This document shows positions 23,398 to 36,051 of a stretch of 64,000 nucleotides of DNA, in pieces (position 1 is the first letter of the stretch; the number at the start of each line of letters is the position of its first letter). The stretch covers positions 13,930,619 through 13,994,618 of the forward strand of contig OZ023182.1 of NCBI GenBank assembly GCA_963995505.1. Reading direction: 5' to 3'. The notes below the pieces were generated by a model that saw only the letters and a list, made by a program, of their open reading frames with translations, ran no database searches and was not told the origin of the DNA. The translations under genes and the position numbers were made by a program. This DNA is from Hypericum androsaemum (Eukaryota > Streptophyta > Magnoliopsida > Malpighiales > Hypericaceae).

Positions 23398-25312
23398 AGT
23401 TGAGGTTTTATGTCAAGAACAAACCTTGTTTCTTAAGTTACCAAGAAAACCTGTAGTTTTGTGCTTGTAATGGCCCACAAAGACTAAAGGAAACGTTGCC
23501 AAAAGGCCAAGGAACAAGAGCAAACAGAGACTAGGAGCCGGCCGTTTGAATTCGTCATCCAACAGAATGTCACGTCTTTCTCACTGGCTTTATCCAATTA
23601 ACAATAACGATGTGCATTAATCCTTGGTTGCTGCAATAAACTAAAGAGTTAAATAGTCTAAACTTTGTATAAACGGTACATGTGGCGATTTCTTATTGAC
23701 CGAAAAATCAGATTAAGCAAGCTGCTGGCTGGTCTGCAGCAGCATCAAAAGTGGAGAAAAAAGGGTCCTGCAAACTTTGGAAGGCTCATCATCTATGAGA
23801 CTTGAGACTTGCTGCATTTGTCCTAACCCGCTTGGCTTTTTCTGTGTCCTCTTGTAACCCAACTCATTGGAGAAATAAGAAGAGGCCAACACCCCAAACA
23901 CCAGATAGACAACTTGAATAATTCGCGACCAACAAGCAATTACATCAACCAGTGAAACTACTGTTCTAATGTCTCAATTTCGAGCATACCAGTGTTAAAT
24001 ATTTGTTGGAGAACTTTAACACCTTTGAAAAATCTCACTAGACTCGAATCTAAATTATTCGACACAGTGATATCTGGATACCAAGTGGCCTAGGTAAAAA
24101 AAAAAATTTCTTTACCAAGTGGAGTAGGATTTTGTCAAAGTGTTTTCATGCCAAAAGATAACAAGAAACTGTCAAGCTTGGCCGCTACCGGATCCAAACT
24201 TACATTCATCATTCATAGTTGGCAAGGAATACAAGAGAAGATGAGGAAAAACAGTATACATGAGGTTTGTCATGGACACTACCATTTAACAATTAAGACA
24301 GATAACTGTCGACTGAGGGCTGGTTCAGTAGTAAAGAAGGGATGGTTTAGGGGTAAAGTTTACCTCCTAAAATAATTAAGACAGATAATTGTCAATCTCT
24401 GATAGCGCCGCGTAGTGACGACCTCCTAGAATACTATAGCGGTATAGCCGATAGCAGCTATCGCAAAGACTAAAAATTAGTGTACAAAGTACACATAAAT
24501 ACTCAAAAAAAGAAAAATACACAAAATTAAAGAGACCATCATACTTAATAATTATAATCAACTTTGTCAAAATTAAATAGACCATCATACTTAATAATTA
24601 TAATCTAAAAGCGATTCAAAATAACATCCCATCAAAACGACAATCAAGTTCTAAGAGATTCAAAATAACATCCTAACAAAATGACAATCATGCTTCATCT
24701 ACACTTTGTAGTTCCACCACATTAACATTATCTTGTTCATCATTTGGTTCAAACTCTTGTTCTTCCTCCTCAAAAAATAAATAAACATTTAAAAATTTGA
24801 GGTACTTAAGAAGTTTCTCACATAATCAGCGGCCACTGAACCACTATTAGACCGCCATTTCACCGCCATAGCGGCCACTATGGCCGCTTTTCTCCATAGC
24901 GTGTAGCAGCAGTGTAGCGTAGCGGTGTACACGGTTTCCGCGACGCTATGCCGCTATAGCGCGCTATTGACAACCATACCGGTAAAAGTCAGAAAAACAA
25001 TAGACAGATAATTAAGGAGGAGACATGGTCTTAGCAGAGAAGGAAGCACACTAATTCTGTCAAAAGCCATAGAAAGAACTGGTAGAAATCTAATGGAATG
25101 TATCAAGTTCCAAACCAGAATTCACACTGTACGAGATGGTAGTTCGCCTAGCAATACATGATCTTTCCTATGTGGGTGAGATTATCACCACATGTTATAC
25201 AATAGATAAAGGGTAGCCAAGTAGATTTAATATCACTAACAAGCTAGCATGTCGATGGAGTGATTGTTTCTGGTGCTGATGATGAGGCTCAAGTAAAGGC
25301 CAAGGCCATTCC
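23398..25312. other. Intergenic DNA, partly a hAT-like remnant
   Basis: About 23400-24390 has no recognisable gene; a 62-codon minus frame at 23713-23901 and a 75-codon plus frame at 24148-24375 have no known domains. The remainder up to the 3' end of the E2 gene is occupied by the hAT-like stretch listed separately and by probable 3' flanking sequence. Confidence 0.45.
24395..24985 (-). mobile_element. hAT-type derivative with TAGCG-rich ends
   Basis: Both ends are rich in tagcggc/gccgcta words: tgatagcgccgcg at the left, ccgctatagcgcgctattga at the right. They match roughly as inverted repeats, a style I associate with plant hAT elements. Inside, on the minus strand (about 24692-24775), is an acidic stretch reading EEEEQEFEPNDEQDN, like the acidic tail of a hAT transposase. 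A direct repeat, agaccatcatacttaataat, occurs at about 24532 and 24581. No intact transposase and no exact 8-bp duplication were found. Confidence 0.45.
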
Positions 25313-27285
25313 TCAAGGGTCCACGGGCCCAGCGATTTCGTCGTCACTTGATTCGCTTCTTCCATCGCTTAAATCTTCCTCTTCACTCTTCTCCTCAGCT
25401 TCTGCTGAATTCTCCTTTTTGGCATATTTTTCGATGTACTCTGCAATCACCAGAAAATAGTAGCATTGCGCAAGTTAGAAACTCAGTTGTGTTACATTGT
25501 ACCCCCTCCTCTCGAGTACTCCAATACTTGACTGTATTCGATTATTGTCTCTCAATATCACTTCAGACAAAATTCAGCACGAGCATTAACCGTTTTACAT
25601 ACTCTATAATAATGTTGCCACAGCCACCAGAGAATTCTCTTTCGACAAGAGAGTTTACGGAACTCCAACAATTCTATTCCTCCAGCCAAATGACTCAAGT
25701 GGTGCAAAAAATAAAGAGAGATCGATGACGGCAAATCACCTTTCACTTTCTGGTCATACTTTTCTCGATCCTTCATCATCAATGACGCTGCGTCGCCATT
25801 AAGCGGGTCTGAAGCATTTGGATAATGCAAGAGTTGCGGTAGAAAAGAATCAAAAACATTCAACAGATCTGCAGCAAAAACACCATATTGGTTACATATA
25901 ATACAATGCTTGCTTGAAGATCAAGCAGCTTGAAGGACTTGGCAAGTAACTATCAAGTGTTTTACCAAACATTGGGCTCCATGATTGGTTGATCACATCC
26001 AAGCATACAGAACCGGAACTGTCATCAGCAAAATATAGAACACATATTAGCTGACTGCGTCATATCTGTACACAATAGTTAATTCACTTCATGGCTTGAG
26101 CACTTCAATTTGTGCATAGGCATCATTACGACCATGGATAAACATACATTTCCAGCTTATCTACAAAACCACTAGAAACAGCCTTATCCAGACTGGAATA
26201 AAAGCTTTTGTTTATGGTAAGGGTCCCTAAACACCTAATTCAAAACAACAGAAATATTGGTCACTCACAGTTCATCGACATTCGGGTGGTAAATCTTATT
26301 CACGAACCCGATTGACGGAGACTTGTACGGATACGCATCAGGAAGCTCCACTCGAACTTTCCAAGTCCCACCTTCATAGAGACCTACAAGCATCTTTGCT
26401 TAATACAATGTACAACACCAAGCAACAACTTCCAAAGATTAAGTGATTTTCCCAAGAGGAAGAATACATCTTCACCAATAAGTAAAAGGAAAAAAGAAAC
26501 AAAAAGGGAATATAAGACTCCCAAACAGTAGCCTGAGAAGATCACAAGCAAATATCTTTAAGTTTCTACTAGAGGTTTAAAATGGAGCAGAACTAAGCTG
26601 CTGACACTCTTCTAGTTCCAACAGTGCAATGCATTCCCACATTAAGCCATGGGATCTCCGAAAGGGGGAAGATAGCTAAGGAGTGAAAACACTAACTAAA
26701 CCAGTAAACTGATAGATCCAGATGGAAGACCCTACTAACCAACTACACGCAGGACCAAAAACGTCTCAATCAGCATATAGTTAACAAATATAGAATCTGG
26801 AAATGATTAATTGATAAGCGCACCAGGATAGATGAAACATTACTTTCTTTAGGTCCATTGAATTCCACATTGAATTCATTCAGCCCGTCATTTATCATCT
26901 CGACTTTGTAGTCACTCATCATCCTGCATAGGAATGTTCCAATCAAACTATTAACATCAAACTCCACAACTTCAGTAACAGGCATCCAGACAGAACCACA
27001 GAGTTCCAACCATCCACCCAAAAACCCCATGTCTCGGCATAAGTACACTGGAAAAGATAGGATCGGGCCCGAAGTCGAAAGGTAAAGGGTCCTAACTCAT
27101 GCTGCAATTGCCAGATTCAGTTACATTGTACACCCGATTCCCCTCGGACCGCTAATTCATACAGACTAGTCATGTTGGATATGTCCCACTACCCATTTAA
27201 CTTCAACAAATTTCCCAACAACAATGAGCACACAAACTTACAACTTCATCACGTCCATCTCCCTCCTCTTGCTTGGCGAAGACAT
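25313..27285 (-). CDS. Ubiquitin-conjugating enzyme E2 (plant UBC4/5/6 type), six exons
   Basis: Exons join(25313..25440,25740..25868,25966..26018,26269..26383,26844..26923,27242..27285), deduced from GT-AG sites with phase kept throughout, give 182 residues. The E2 accepts ubiquitin from E1 and passes it on with an E3. The protein starts MSSPSKRRE, has the family YHPN motif (His74-Asn76) and the active-site Cys85 in [13 protein letters not shown], then [15 protein letters not shown] and an acidic Ser/Glu/Asp tail ending PVDP. Length and tail match Arabidopsis UBC4/5/6 (about 183-187 residues), which resemble animal UBE2H. A likely 5'UTR intron ends at about 27323 (minus-strand ttctcag). Confidence 0.95.
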
Positions 27286-27592
27286 TCTTGAACCCGAATT
27301 CGAAAACCGGTTGCTTTCACACCTGAGAACAAGTACAAAACCACATTCTTGAGCCTTTATTGAAATTTCCCCAAAAATGGTTGGACACGAGAGCAATCTA
27401 GAGAAAATTTAAATTATGGAGAACCAAAAACAATTCAGAAATCCCTTTTTCCAAAGCAAAAACAAATCAAAAAATCCAGAAAGATCCAATTAACTCCTAA
27501 ATGTTCATCCCAAATAATTTATAAAAACAAAAAAGATCTTATGTGATCCTTTAAAGTCCAGTGTAAGTAAAGCTAAGATCTTCACATGCAAA

Positions 27593-27859
27593 ATGAAGAA
27601 AAGCGAAGATCTTTCTTCTGGGTTTTCTTTTTCCGGTGGGAATTCTTCTGGGTTTTCTTTTTCCGGTGGGAATTCTTCTGGGTTATTAGTAAAAGTTAAA
27701 GATTTGCTTAAAGGTTACAAAGCGAAGGATAGGTTATTTGCACCTCAGAAATTTAACCGAGGAAGAGGTAGAGGGGAAGGAACAGTTGGTTGGCTCTTAA
27801 AGCATGTGGCGCTCCTTGGGGACAAAGTAAGAGGTGAAATAGAGGAAGGTGAAATTTAA
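27593..27859 (+). CDS. Possible small protein divergent from the E2 gene
   Basis: This 88-codon frame starts about 300 bp from the E2 start codon and runs in the opposite direction. The N-terminal half carries a perfect 30-nt tandem repeat (about 2.4 copies, 27608-27682) that encodes SSGFSFSGGN twice. The rest is basic (KVKDLLKGYKAKDR, NRGRGRGEG) with an acidic end EIEEGEI. No family is recognised. The position suggests a shared bidirectional promoter. It could be a real short gene, a first exon, or chance. Confidence 0.35.
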   Translation: MKKSEDLSSGFSFSGGNSSGFSFSGGNSSGLLVKVKDLLKGYKAKDRLFAPQKFNRGRGRGEGTVGWLLKHVALLGDKVRGEIEEGEI

Positions 27860-30800
27860 AGTGAGATGAACGTGGTCGCTCGATTTAAGGTTATCTTGAT
27901 TTTAAAATATATATTTTTAAAAAAAATACTAACATGCAACCACTAACTTTGTGCTCCTTTTCGGATTGATTTTCGTATTTTATTTGGTATCTTCATACGT
28001 TATATATATTTTTTTCTATATTGCAACTCTTTATCTTAATATAGATTTCACGCTACCATTTTAGAAAAAAACTATCCACATTCTTTTCAAAATAGAGAAC
28101 CAAATTGAATATAGTCTCTATTGTGGTTTTTCTCTTTTATTATTTTTTTAAATATGGAATCACGCTATATAATCGACTTTCTTTCCTTTTATGTATTTTT
28201 CAGTAATGAATTCGATTCTATCTAAGATGAGAAAACCGATCTTATAAATTTATCTTAGTCTTTCTATTGATGAAGAATAGATAAACATGAAAATTTCTAA
28301 ATTATTTTTCTTGTCCGCGCCCATTCCTCACCCATCATCTGTCCTCACCTACAACCACTCTACCCCGCATTCTCCCACCCCTGTTATTCTCTAAATCTCT
28401 CTCATCGGTGGAGCCTTCCTCTCTCTTCAGAGTTTTCAGTTTTTCTTCTTGAATAAAAACTAGGAGTTTCATCATATTCCCACTTTTGTCATCTTTCTCC
28501 TTGGTAAATCACGGGTCTACCCCTGTTTTGTTATCACCTCCTCTTCATCCTCTCAAGTGCATTTTAGAAAATTATCCTAGATCGATCTATTATATTCAAA
28601 TCTTATTGACCAATTTGTGTGTATATGCAAAGATCTTTCTGAGTATTTTATTGCATCCTAGACAAAAAGAGTTTATATAGACTAAAATATATAGTTCGAT
28701 GTTCTTGTTTGAAAACAATTGCTCAGAAACACAAAATTAATATACGCACTTTGACAATACAACAAGGTTCAGATTTTTTGTTATTTTTTTCAGTAGAGCT
28801 TACTGGAGACGAGTCAATCCATGAAAATCCTTCCACCAAGTCCTCAGTCAACATCCTAGAGCAGGTCATCAAGCCTAAGTGCTCCTGTCAGATCCTGGAG
28901 GCTTAGCCCTTACCTCTCTGGTTAATGCAAAGGTCAGACACTTACCATTCACCTTCCGCGCAAGGCATTCATCGTCCCTCCCAACCTTAGGGCGAAGGTC
29001 AGGCGATCTACGTAGCTCAAAGGACTAGACCAAGAGCAGTCTCTAGGCCCTAAGTCCCACCACAGGATTGGAAGGGCAGGTCATAGTAGACCATCCTTCT
29101 GGTCCTTAGTTCTCTTTACTTCTTTAATGTTTATATTGTTGGTTGCCCCATCCCCATCAGTTTGATAGTTTTTTAGGGTTTTGTTTAATTTCTTGTTGTT
29201 TTTATGCTTATTGTACTCTGTCTGAATTAGTCTTAGTGTCACGATCCGAACCAAGGTCAATGACTGGCGCTAGACCCCAACTCATTTTGAAAACATACCT
29301 AGTCTAACCAGCCTCAAACATGTTTAAACTTTACAAAATTATCAATCTCAATAAAGTACAATCATTTTTACATTGTCCTAAGATCAAAGGAAACAATGTG
29401 GCTATAGAGCTGCTAAACAACACTAAATGGGCAAGTTATGTGATGTCTCATACCATCACACAACTTGTCACATGAACACAAAATCACATAGTCAAAAAAA
29501 TGGTGAGCTCTAGATAGGTTTAGACGGGCCTGTCCCTCACAAGCATAGTGATATCAACATGACCATCCGATATCCATCATCATTATAATCACATACTAAA
29601 TATATAGTAGTAAACTAAGATATCCCCAGTCTACGTGCACATAGGCTAACATCCTCGGTTAATACGAGAAAATATGTCCATTTCTCACCAGAAATAAACA
29701 TAACATACCAATCACATAATCAAAGGTCAAGACTATATCCAAGAGAAATAGACATGTCATACTCTCATAAATTGACCCAAAGCTAGAAAATATATATTCT
29801 CTTAATAGCCACACACAATACCTCATATGTCACCAACCAATCCAAATATAACCAAACACAACACATATGCACACGACAACTTCATAGACAAAACTTAATT
29901 GTATGATATTTAAGGTTTGAAACATGCACATGTACCAAACAAATTAAATTCATCATGTTCTATTCACTTACACAAATGAAGACCGACTGATGAATGCATT
30001 CCTGAGTCCATTCTTCTTTTAATTTGGACCTTTATCCAACTGTTCTTCCCAATATTGTTTTTCTCACCAAAAATCTTGAGGAAGCCTCATATATTCTGTA
30101 TAAAAATTACAATTTATAAAATGAGGTTAGTTCCTCAGTTTTCCAAGCAAGTTACTTTCGATACTTAAAATAACTAACTAAGGCACATTCAAAAGCCAAC
30201 TTCTAAAGTACCTCAAAGCCATCAAAGTAGCTCGATTCTTTTTACTCCTTAGTCCACACTTAACTGATTCACATGTACATAATCCATAAAACAATCTTTC
30301 AAGACCAGAAGTATGCTTAAGGTCCTATTTTGCCAATTAAATATATATTAAGCACACGATAAGCCTAATCACTTCTGACTTCAGTAAAAGCCCACATAAC
30401 TCGGCATCATACCGAACAAAACCAACTTACAATTCAAGAAAGTTACAAGCCAAGTTATTTCTTTTGAACCACCTCAATTCTAAATCCAAACAGCCGGTCA
30501 CTAGTTCAACAAAACTTTCACAATAATTTCTTGATCCATACAGGACATATAATATATTTTTAGAATCTATAACTTTTATGAAGAAACAAAGTCCAATTTG
30601 AAGCCTAAATATACTTGTCAAACACTTCTTTCTTGACATATTTCTTTCTCTGTCATCTAACTCTCTCTCCTCTTTCTCTTCAATTTCTATTTTTATCAAT
30701 TTCTATTTTTACCTTGTTGCCTTTTGTTTTCTTCTTTTCCTGTATGTTTTCATGGCTTATAAGGTCTCTAGATGATGAGTATCCACAACCTTATGCTCCT

Positions 30801-31246
30801 TGTCACATTATAAAGTTTGTAAATGTTTCCTTATGATCGGTTTCCTTTTCCATGGGGTCCAATCAGTAGGGAGCACTTTGAATCCCATTTTTCACTGGCC
30901 TCTGACGAGTGCATTTTTACACGCGTGTTGCAACAATATGTAGTATAATGTCGAACAAAGGGAGCTAGAGAGAAGAGCTAATTACAGAGCTAAGTGTAGT
31001 AAGATTTGGAGAGTTTTTGGCATGTTTGGCGATTGATTAGGTAAATTGGCATTGGGTCTATGGAAGAGTGGGCTAGGTATCCATCTAACAACCTACCGAG
31101 CTAGAGTCTTTTTGGATAATATGGGTGAGAGAACCAGGTGGCTACTTCCAAGGCGCTACTATATGTACAACGTTCTCAATACCATGGTAATAGCCATTTA
31201 GTAGGATGTCAGTTATCTCCCCCGGTGTCACTCGAGAGGATCAAAC
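27860..31246. other. Intergenic DNA with possible retroelement debris
   Basis: No gene is supported. From 29237 the sequence TGTCACGATCCGAACC, followed by GACTGGCGCTAGACC, resembles the start of a plant Gypsy (Tekay/Del-like) LTR, but no matching end with a target duplication was found. The stretch at 28800-29100 has repeated aggtca words and no coding signal. Confidence 0.35.
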
Positions 31247-32617
31247 TGATGTCCAAAAAATTGAGAACAATCTAACGTACAATCAAATAGTATAGTGAAA
31301 AAAGTATGTTCTAAAACTGAGGGTTTGGACAAGAAAACCTAAGCACTCAATTGTTCGCAGTGAGAAAATCAAAGATTGTGGGAAACAAAAGGAACAAAGA
31401 ATATAAAAAATGAGTTGTAAATCAATAGAGATAAACAAGCACGATACCCTTCTGAATTAACTACATATGTCAAGATTATGGTTCTTATGAAGTTCTTATA
31501 GTAACTGGAGTGTTCTATGCATCTCCCTAATATTTTCGCCCATCAATTAGACGCAGAACTAAACTAATCTCAATTATGAAGATTTTCCTAGCGGGTTATT
31601 CTCATGATATTCATATGTCTCATTCATACCTAAGAACATGTTAACCAAATTTTCCATAAACTCGAGTACCTTTCGGTCCACTCTTATCAATTTTATTCAT
31701 TACCTAAGTGATCAAGTTAGGTTAAAGCATTAATCACACCAACTAACAACTAATACGTAAGATATTTAAAACACAATTCAACATAGACAATTAATCACAT
31801 AACTAGGGCATCACACTTACAAGAGAACTACTCACTAAACATAATCATAAATCACATGATATTAATAGAAAATATAATAACGAATAGGATAAGGATAGGG
31901 AAAGAGAAAGAGAAAGCTTAGTCATTCGAGCAAACCTTGCCAATCTCTTCCACGAAGCTAACTAGAATTGTGACTTTATTAATCTCCAGAGTAATCTCAA
32001 AGTCGCAGGAACACTGTGTTTTTTACCTAAGAGTTAATGGCCTATATATAGCCAAGCAAACTAAGTAGAGAATAGGAAGACCTAGAAGAGGTCAACCTAA
32101 ATAAAAAGTCCTAATGGTCGATCATAATAGGCCTAAAATAAGGAAAATAAAGATATTTAGGGTCCTAGGGCCGAAACAGGAGGCCAAAAGTTGTAAAAGA
32201 TCAAAATGGGTTAAAAATTTGACTAAAAAAGAAGTCCAAAAAAACTGTCTTTGGGGGACCTGCGGCCGCCAATGGGCTGGAGTCCGCCAGGCCCTTGCGT
32301 CTGCCCTCCCTTGGCGCCAGCCAAGGGGTTAGCATGCGCTAGGGTCTTCATGAGGGCTGGAGGCCTCCAAATGGTTCGCTTCAGCCAGGCTCTACTCAGC
32401 TTTGATCCATCGCTCCTCGATGTCCCGTCCTTGCTCTAATTTCTTATGAACCACTCCAAGTACCTATCAAAACATATGACAAACGGTGAAAGTCGACTCC
32501 AAGACTCAAACACATCAAAATGACAAAAGACTCGACAAAAATGAATGAAAATGAACCAACACATAACTAAACATATACGAAACACATAACAAAACATGAG
32601 CATTTACACACTCATCA
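31247..32617 (-). mobile_element. Solo LTR, family shared with 47196-48679
   Basis: On the minus strand it runs from TGATGAGTGTGTAAATG to GGACATCA and has TG...CA ends over 1371 bp. Homology to 47196-48679 (opposite orientation) is clear in blocks such as attggcaaggttt, the TATA region ctatatatagg, aacatgtta/ttctta words and the end block. Flanks CAAAC (left) and CACAC (right) match at 4 of 5 bases, as expected for an old target duplication. No internal domain is attached, so it is read as a solo LTR. Confidence 0.65.
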
Positions 32618-32724
32618 CACACCCACACTTATTTTCTTGCTTGTCCTCATGGAAGTAAGCATCAGAAACACCTCAAAATCTCAAACTCTCATTACAAGGT
32701 TACTGTCATTCACAGATACTTGGG

Positions 32725-33009
32725 TCATTCTCTACTTCCAAAGTCACCTGACAGGCCCGGGTTGTCAAAATTCTTCAAAGGTTTAAGAGCCAACACCTGC
32801 TGAGTTTTCCCGGCACTCGCGACCCTTGTTAAAAGTGTGGCTTTTGCAAAGCTGTTGAGTGACAGTAATGCTGGCGTTCGACTCCCCTCAATAACTTCGC
32901 CACGAAGTTTCCTCCCGAGGATCGATGACATGTATTCCCTTGAAGAATATTGCTTGGATGATCCGTCTGGGTAGCTGCTGGTGTGTTCGAATAAGGACGA
33001 GCCTATCAC
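32725..33009 (-). other. Unassigned 94-codon frame
   Basis: The frame has a balanced, protein-like composition, with SSYPDGSSKQYSSREYMSS and SLNSFAKATLLTRVASAG among its segments. It could be an exon of a host gene or a captured fragment. No family is recognised and the ends do not have obvious splice partners. It directly follows the solo LTR. Confidence 0.3.
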
Positions 33010-34445
33010 TCGACATCATCGCTGTCGTAGGACACCTGCGTAGGTTAATTTTGTGCTCCGTGTTCTAGGGTTCCCGCTGACGTTAGGCTTATGAAGAGGC
33101 TTTCGTTCGACCTTTTTTCTGACGCTCGACAAAGCATCCGGTTTCTTCAATTTTCTCCCCTTTTTGCCATTTTTTGGTCTGAATCCACCTCGAACTTCCT
33201 TTCAGCCTACCAAACGTAAAACAAGGCAAAAGTATCCACTCCGAGAACTAAAGGACTAAAAGCGTACGAAAATAAAAGGAAAAGATTCGATAAAGACCAT
33301 AAATTATTTTGTGCATAGTCATGCGATTAAAGATAACAATTCAATTATTTTGCATCTAGTTAAAATGATTATTACTTGTTTTTTTTTTGCATTCATGTTC
33401 ATGTTATTATCTGCCATCCATGTTCATGCAATTTTTTTTATAAGTCATGTTCATGCAATTAAACTTTATTTTTTTTACATTGGCTGCAGTAACCAAGATG
33501 ATCGATTTTACTCTGATTAATGAATACTCTTTTTTGTTATCGTGAAGAGTAATTTATTTTTAACAAAATAGGCTGAATTGTTACATGCAACAAACTTACT
33601 GAGTGTTGTACTAAAGTTACCAAACACAGAATAAGACAGCTAGAAAAAATAGGTCTGTCAAATAATGTTTTGTTCTGTATATCTAGTTCTGTTCAAAAGA
33701 GATACCAAACACAACCCTACCTACAACATGGTTTAAAAAATATGGTCGGACTATGAATCAGAACCAAATCTTGGCCGGTTTTGACCCTAAACCTGACCTC
33801 TCGTTCAGCCAATAATCAATGGCATTGACTGCCGGTTATGTCCGGTTGGACTAGCCAACCAGCCAAAAAGTTTTTTTTTCAAATATATATTTTAAATTAT
33901 TAAATTATAATTTTGGTACTTATATACAATATTTTTAAAACCGGACCGGAAAAATATCCGGATTTTGTCATTTTTTTGGTTTTACTGTCCACCCGGTCAA
34001 CTCATCGGTCAAACCGGAAGTTTTTTTTAAATACATTATTAAATTTTAACTAAACCTAGAACCCACCCTTAAGAAAAATTAAAACCAGAACCCACTCATC
34101 CCCCAAAACCACGTGCAACATCCTATCATAAACCACAAACCTCTCACCAAGTCCACCTTTTCATTAAACTCCCATTCCAGAATCTCTCTCTAATTTTTCA
34201 AAAAAAAAAGAATCTCTCTCCTCTTCATTCTACTCCAAGCATACTCCCAAAACCAGAACACGTTTATTGCCTTTTACATCCAATCCAATTCTCAAATAAA
34301 AAATCCCTCCTCTTCCATTATCATCCCAAACAAATTCCTAAACAAGAACCCAATTAATGTATTAAAAAAACTACAGCCCATTTTCTTCAATCTCCTCCTA
34401 ACCTAAACCTCACCGTGGCTATTAAGAGTGAGATCTATGACCTAT

Positions 34446-34450
34446 GTCAG
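34446..34450. repeat. Target site duplication, left (GTCAG)
   Basis: GTCAG directly precedes the left LTR and is repeated exactly after the right LTR at 38527-38531. Confidence 0.95.
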
Positions 34451-35246
34451 TGTTGCTGATAAATTGTGGTAGAACGTCGGAAACGATCTTAAGAACGGGT
34501 TCGAAGTGGTCGTCCCAAGAGCGATTCGAACGAATAAGTAAAGATAGAAGAAATATGGAAAAGAGAAGAGAAGATGTAGATTAGACTTGGCAGAAGAGAA
34601 AAGAATTGACAGAGGAGAAAGAACTTTATTGAAAATATGGGGGAGAGAGAGAAGGGAAAAACTTAAAGATAAAAGCTATAGACTACATAAGATAAATGAT
34701 ATGAATGTTTGATGTTTGGCTTGTGGGTCCCTTCATGCTTGTACCTAGCTCTCCTTATATAGAATAAACTTGTCCTAGTCCCATACAAAAACTCTAGGCC
34801 ATTTTCAAACAGGAAAATTTAATATAGCTCTGGCCTAATAAGGAAAATACAACCTGTCTAGATCTTGTGACCCAATTTTCGTCTCTTTTTGTGTTAAATT
34901 TGGAAAAGTCATAAAATACAAAGTCGTAAATCTCTATCTTTTCTTTTGGTGACTTTTAGAATCGTGTCAATCTGATACATGAGTCAAAAGTTATGGCCTT
35001 TTTACCAAAATAGATTCAGTAGATCCGCGGCCTAATAAGAAAAAACCTACTCTCAAAACTTCTAACCCAAGTCTGACCTCCTTATGCATCGAATTCGGAG
35101 AATTCACTAACTAGAAAGTTCTAGATCTTTATTTTATCTTTTTGTAGCTTTTAGAATTGTATCAATCAGATACACGAGCAGGAAGATACGGCTAGTTTAC
35201 TGAGATTTAGTAAAATAAATATGCGAATTAATTTTCTGCTCCAACA
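34451..35246 (-). repeat. Left LTR of the 34-kb element
   Basis: Starts TGTTGCTGATAAATTG and ends GCTCCAACA. On the minus strand the TATA box lies at about 34761-34755 in CTATATAAGGAG. It differs from its partner by scattered substitutions and small indels, including extra sequence around 34585-34615. Confidence 0.9.
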
Positions 35247-35742
35247 ATGCCCCCCACACGTCAATGTTTTCACGCTAGGAAAAGCGTTGCCGTGTATTCT
35301 TCCTTGAACATACAGAAAATTAATTTCATTAAAAAAATTAACCGGCTAAGACAAGACCGTAAATATGTGGATAACGTATCATCAAACCGGTCGAGACCTA
35401 GCCATTGTATGTGGATAACGTAAATATGTGGATAATCCGTGTGCTCACAACTTTCTCGCAAAAACTGGATTTAGGCCTATATGGTTGAGTGGGAGCTCTA
35501 TGTCCTTCGTCAAAATGACCATACAATTGTTGTTGAAGGTCTCTAAGCTTTTTCTTTTGCTTTTAAATTTTTCGCTCCAACTTTCTTCGTTGAGTCTTCG
35601 TGAGAATCGGTCGATGAGACTCCGAACACTTGCCCCCCGAGTGTGGGTTTGGCTTTCTTGGCATCTCTTTACACACAGGCTTTGTATGATAACTTGGAGA
35701 CCTTGTAGGCCGATTACTCCTTATGGGTCGTATCTCACACGG

Positions 35743-36051
35743 TTATTTCTTGGACCGCGAAAGTTCTTCCTTAGGCACCCAAATCTTGAAGGGCTTCTTT
35801 CTCTGGAGAACTCCTTGCTCGGTCGCTAATTGAGTGACCACGTCTCTCTTAACCCATGCGTACTCAGGTGGCCTTTTTCTGTTACTGGCCGACTTTGACC
35901 ATGTGACTTGAGGACATTCCATGTAATTTGAAACCTTTGATCGCCGAGGTTGAGCCAGCCCATTAGGTTGTTGCTTCACCGTACTCTTGCTTGATTGAGG
36001 AGGAGTTAAAGGCTTAACTTCATCATCATCTACCTTCATCACTTTGTGCAT
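35743..36051 (-). pseudogene. Retroelement protein remnant with KIWVPKEEL motif
   Basis: A 102-codon frame with NRKRPPEYAWVKRD and KPFKIWVPKEEL. The WVPK motif also occurs in the protease-like frame of the 52-kb element (CKWVPKVHPKK), which supports a common origin. Further short open stretches lie at 36157-36468 and 36748-36999 on the same strand. Stops between them show decay. Confidence 0.45.

Noticed and set aside
29237..30935. Possible complete LTR from TGTCACG to GCAACA
   Set aside because: The start resembles Gypsy LTRs, but flanks CTTAG and ATATG do not match and no TATA or partner copy was secured.
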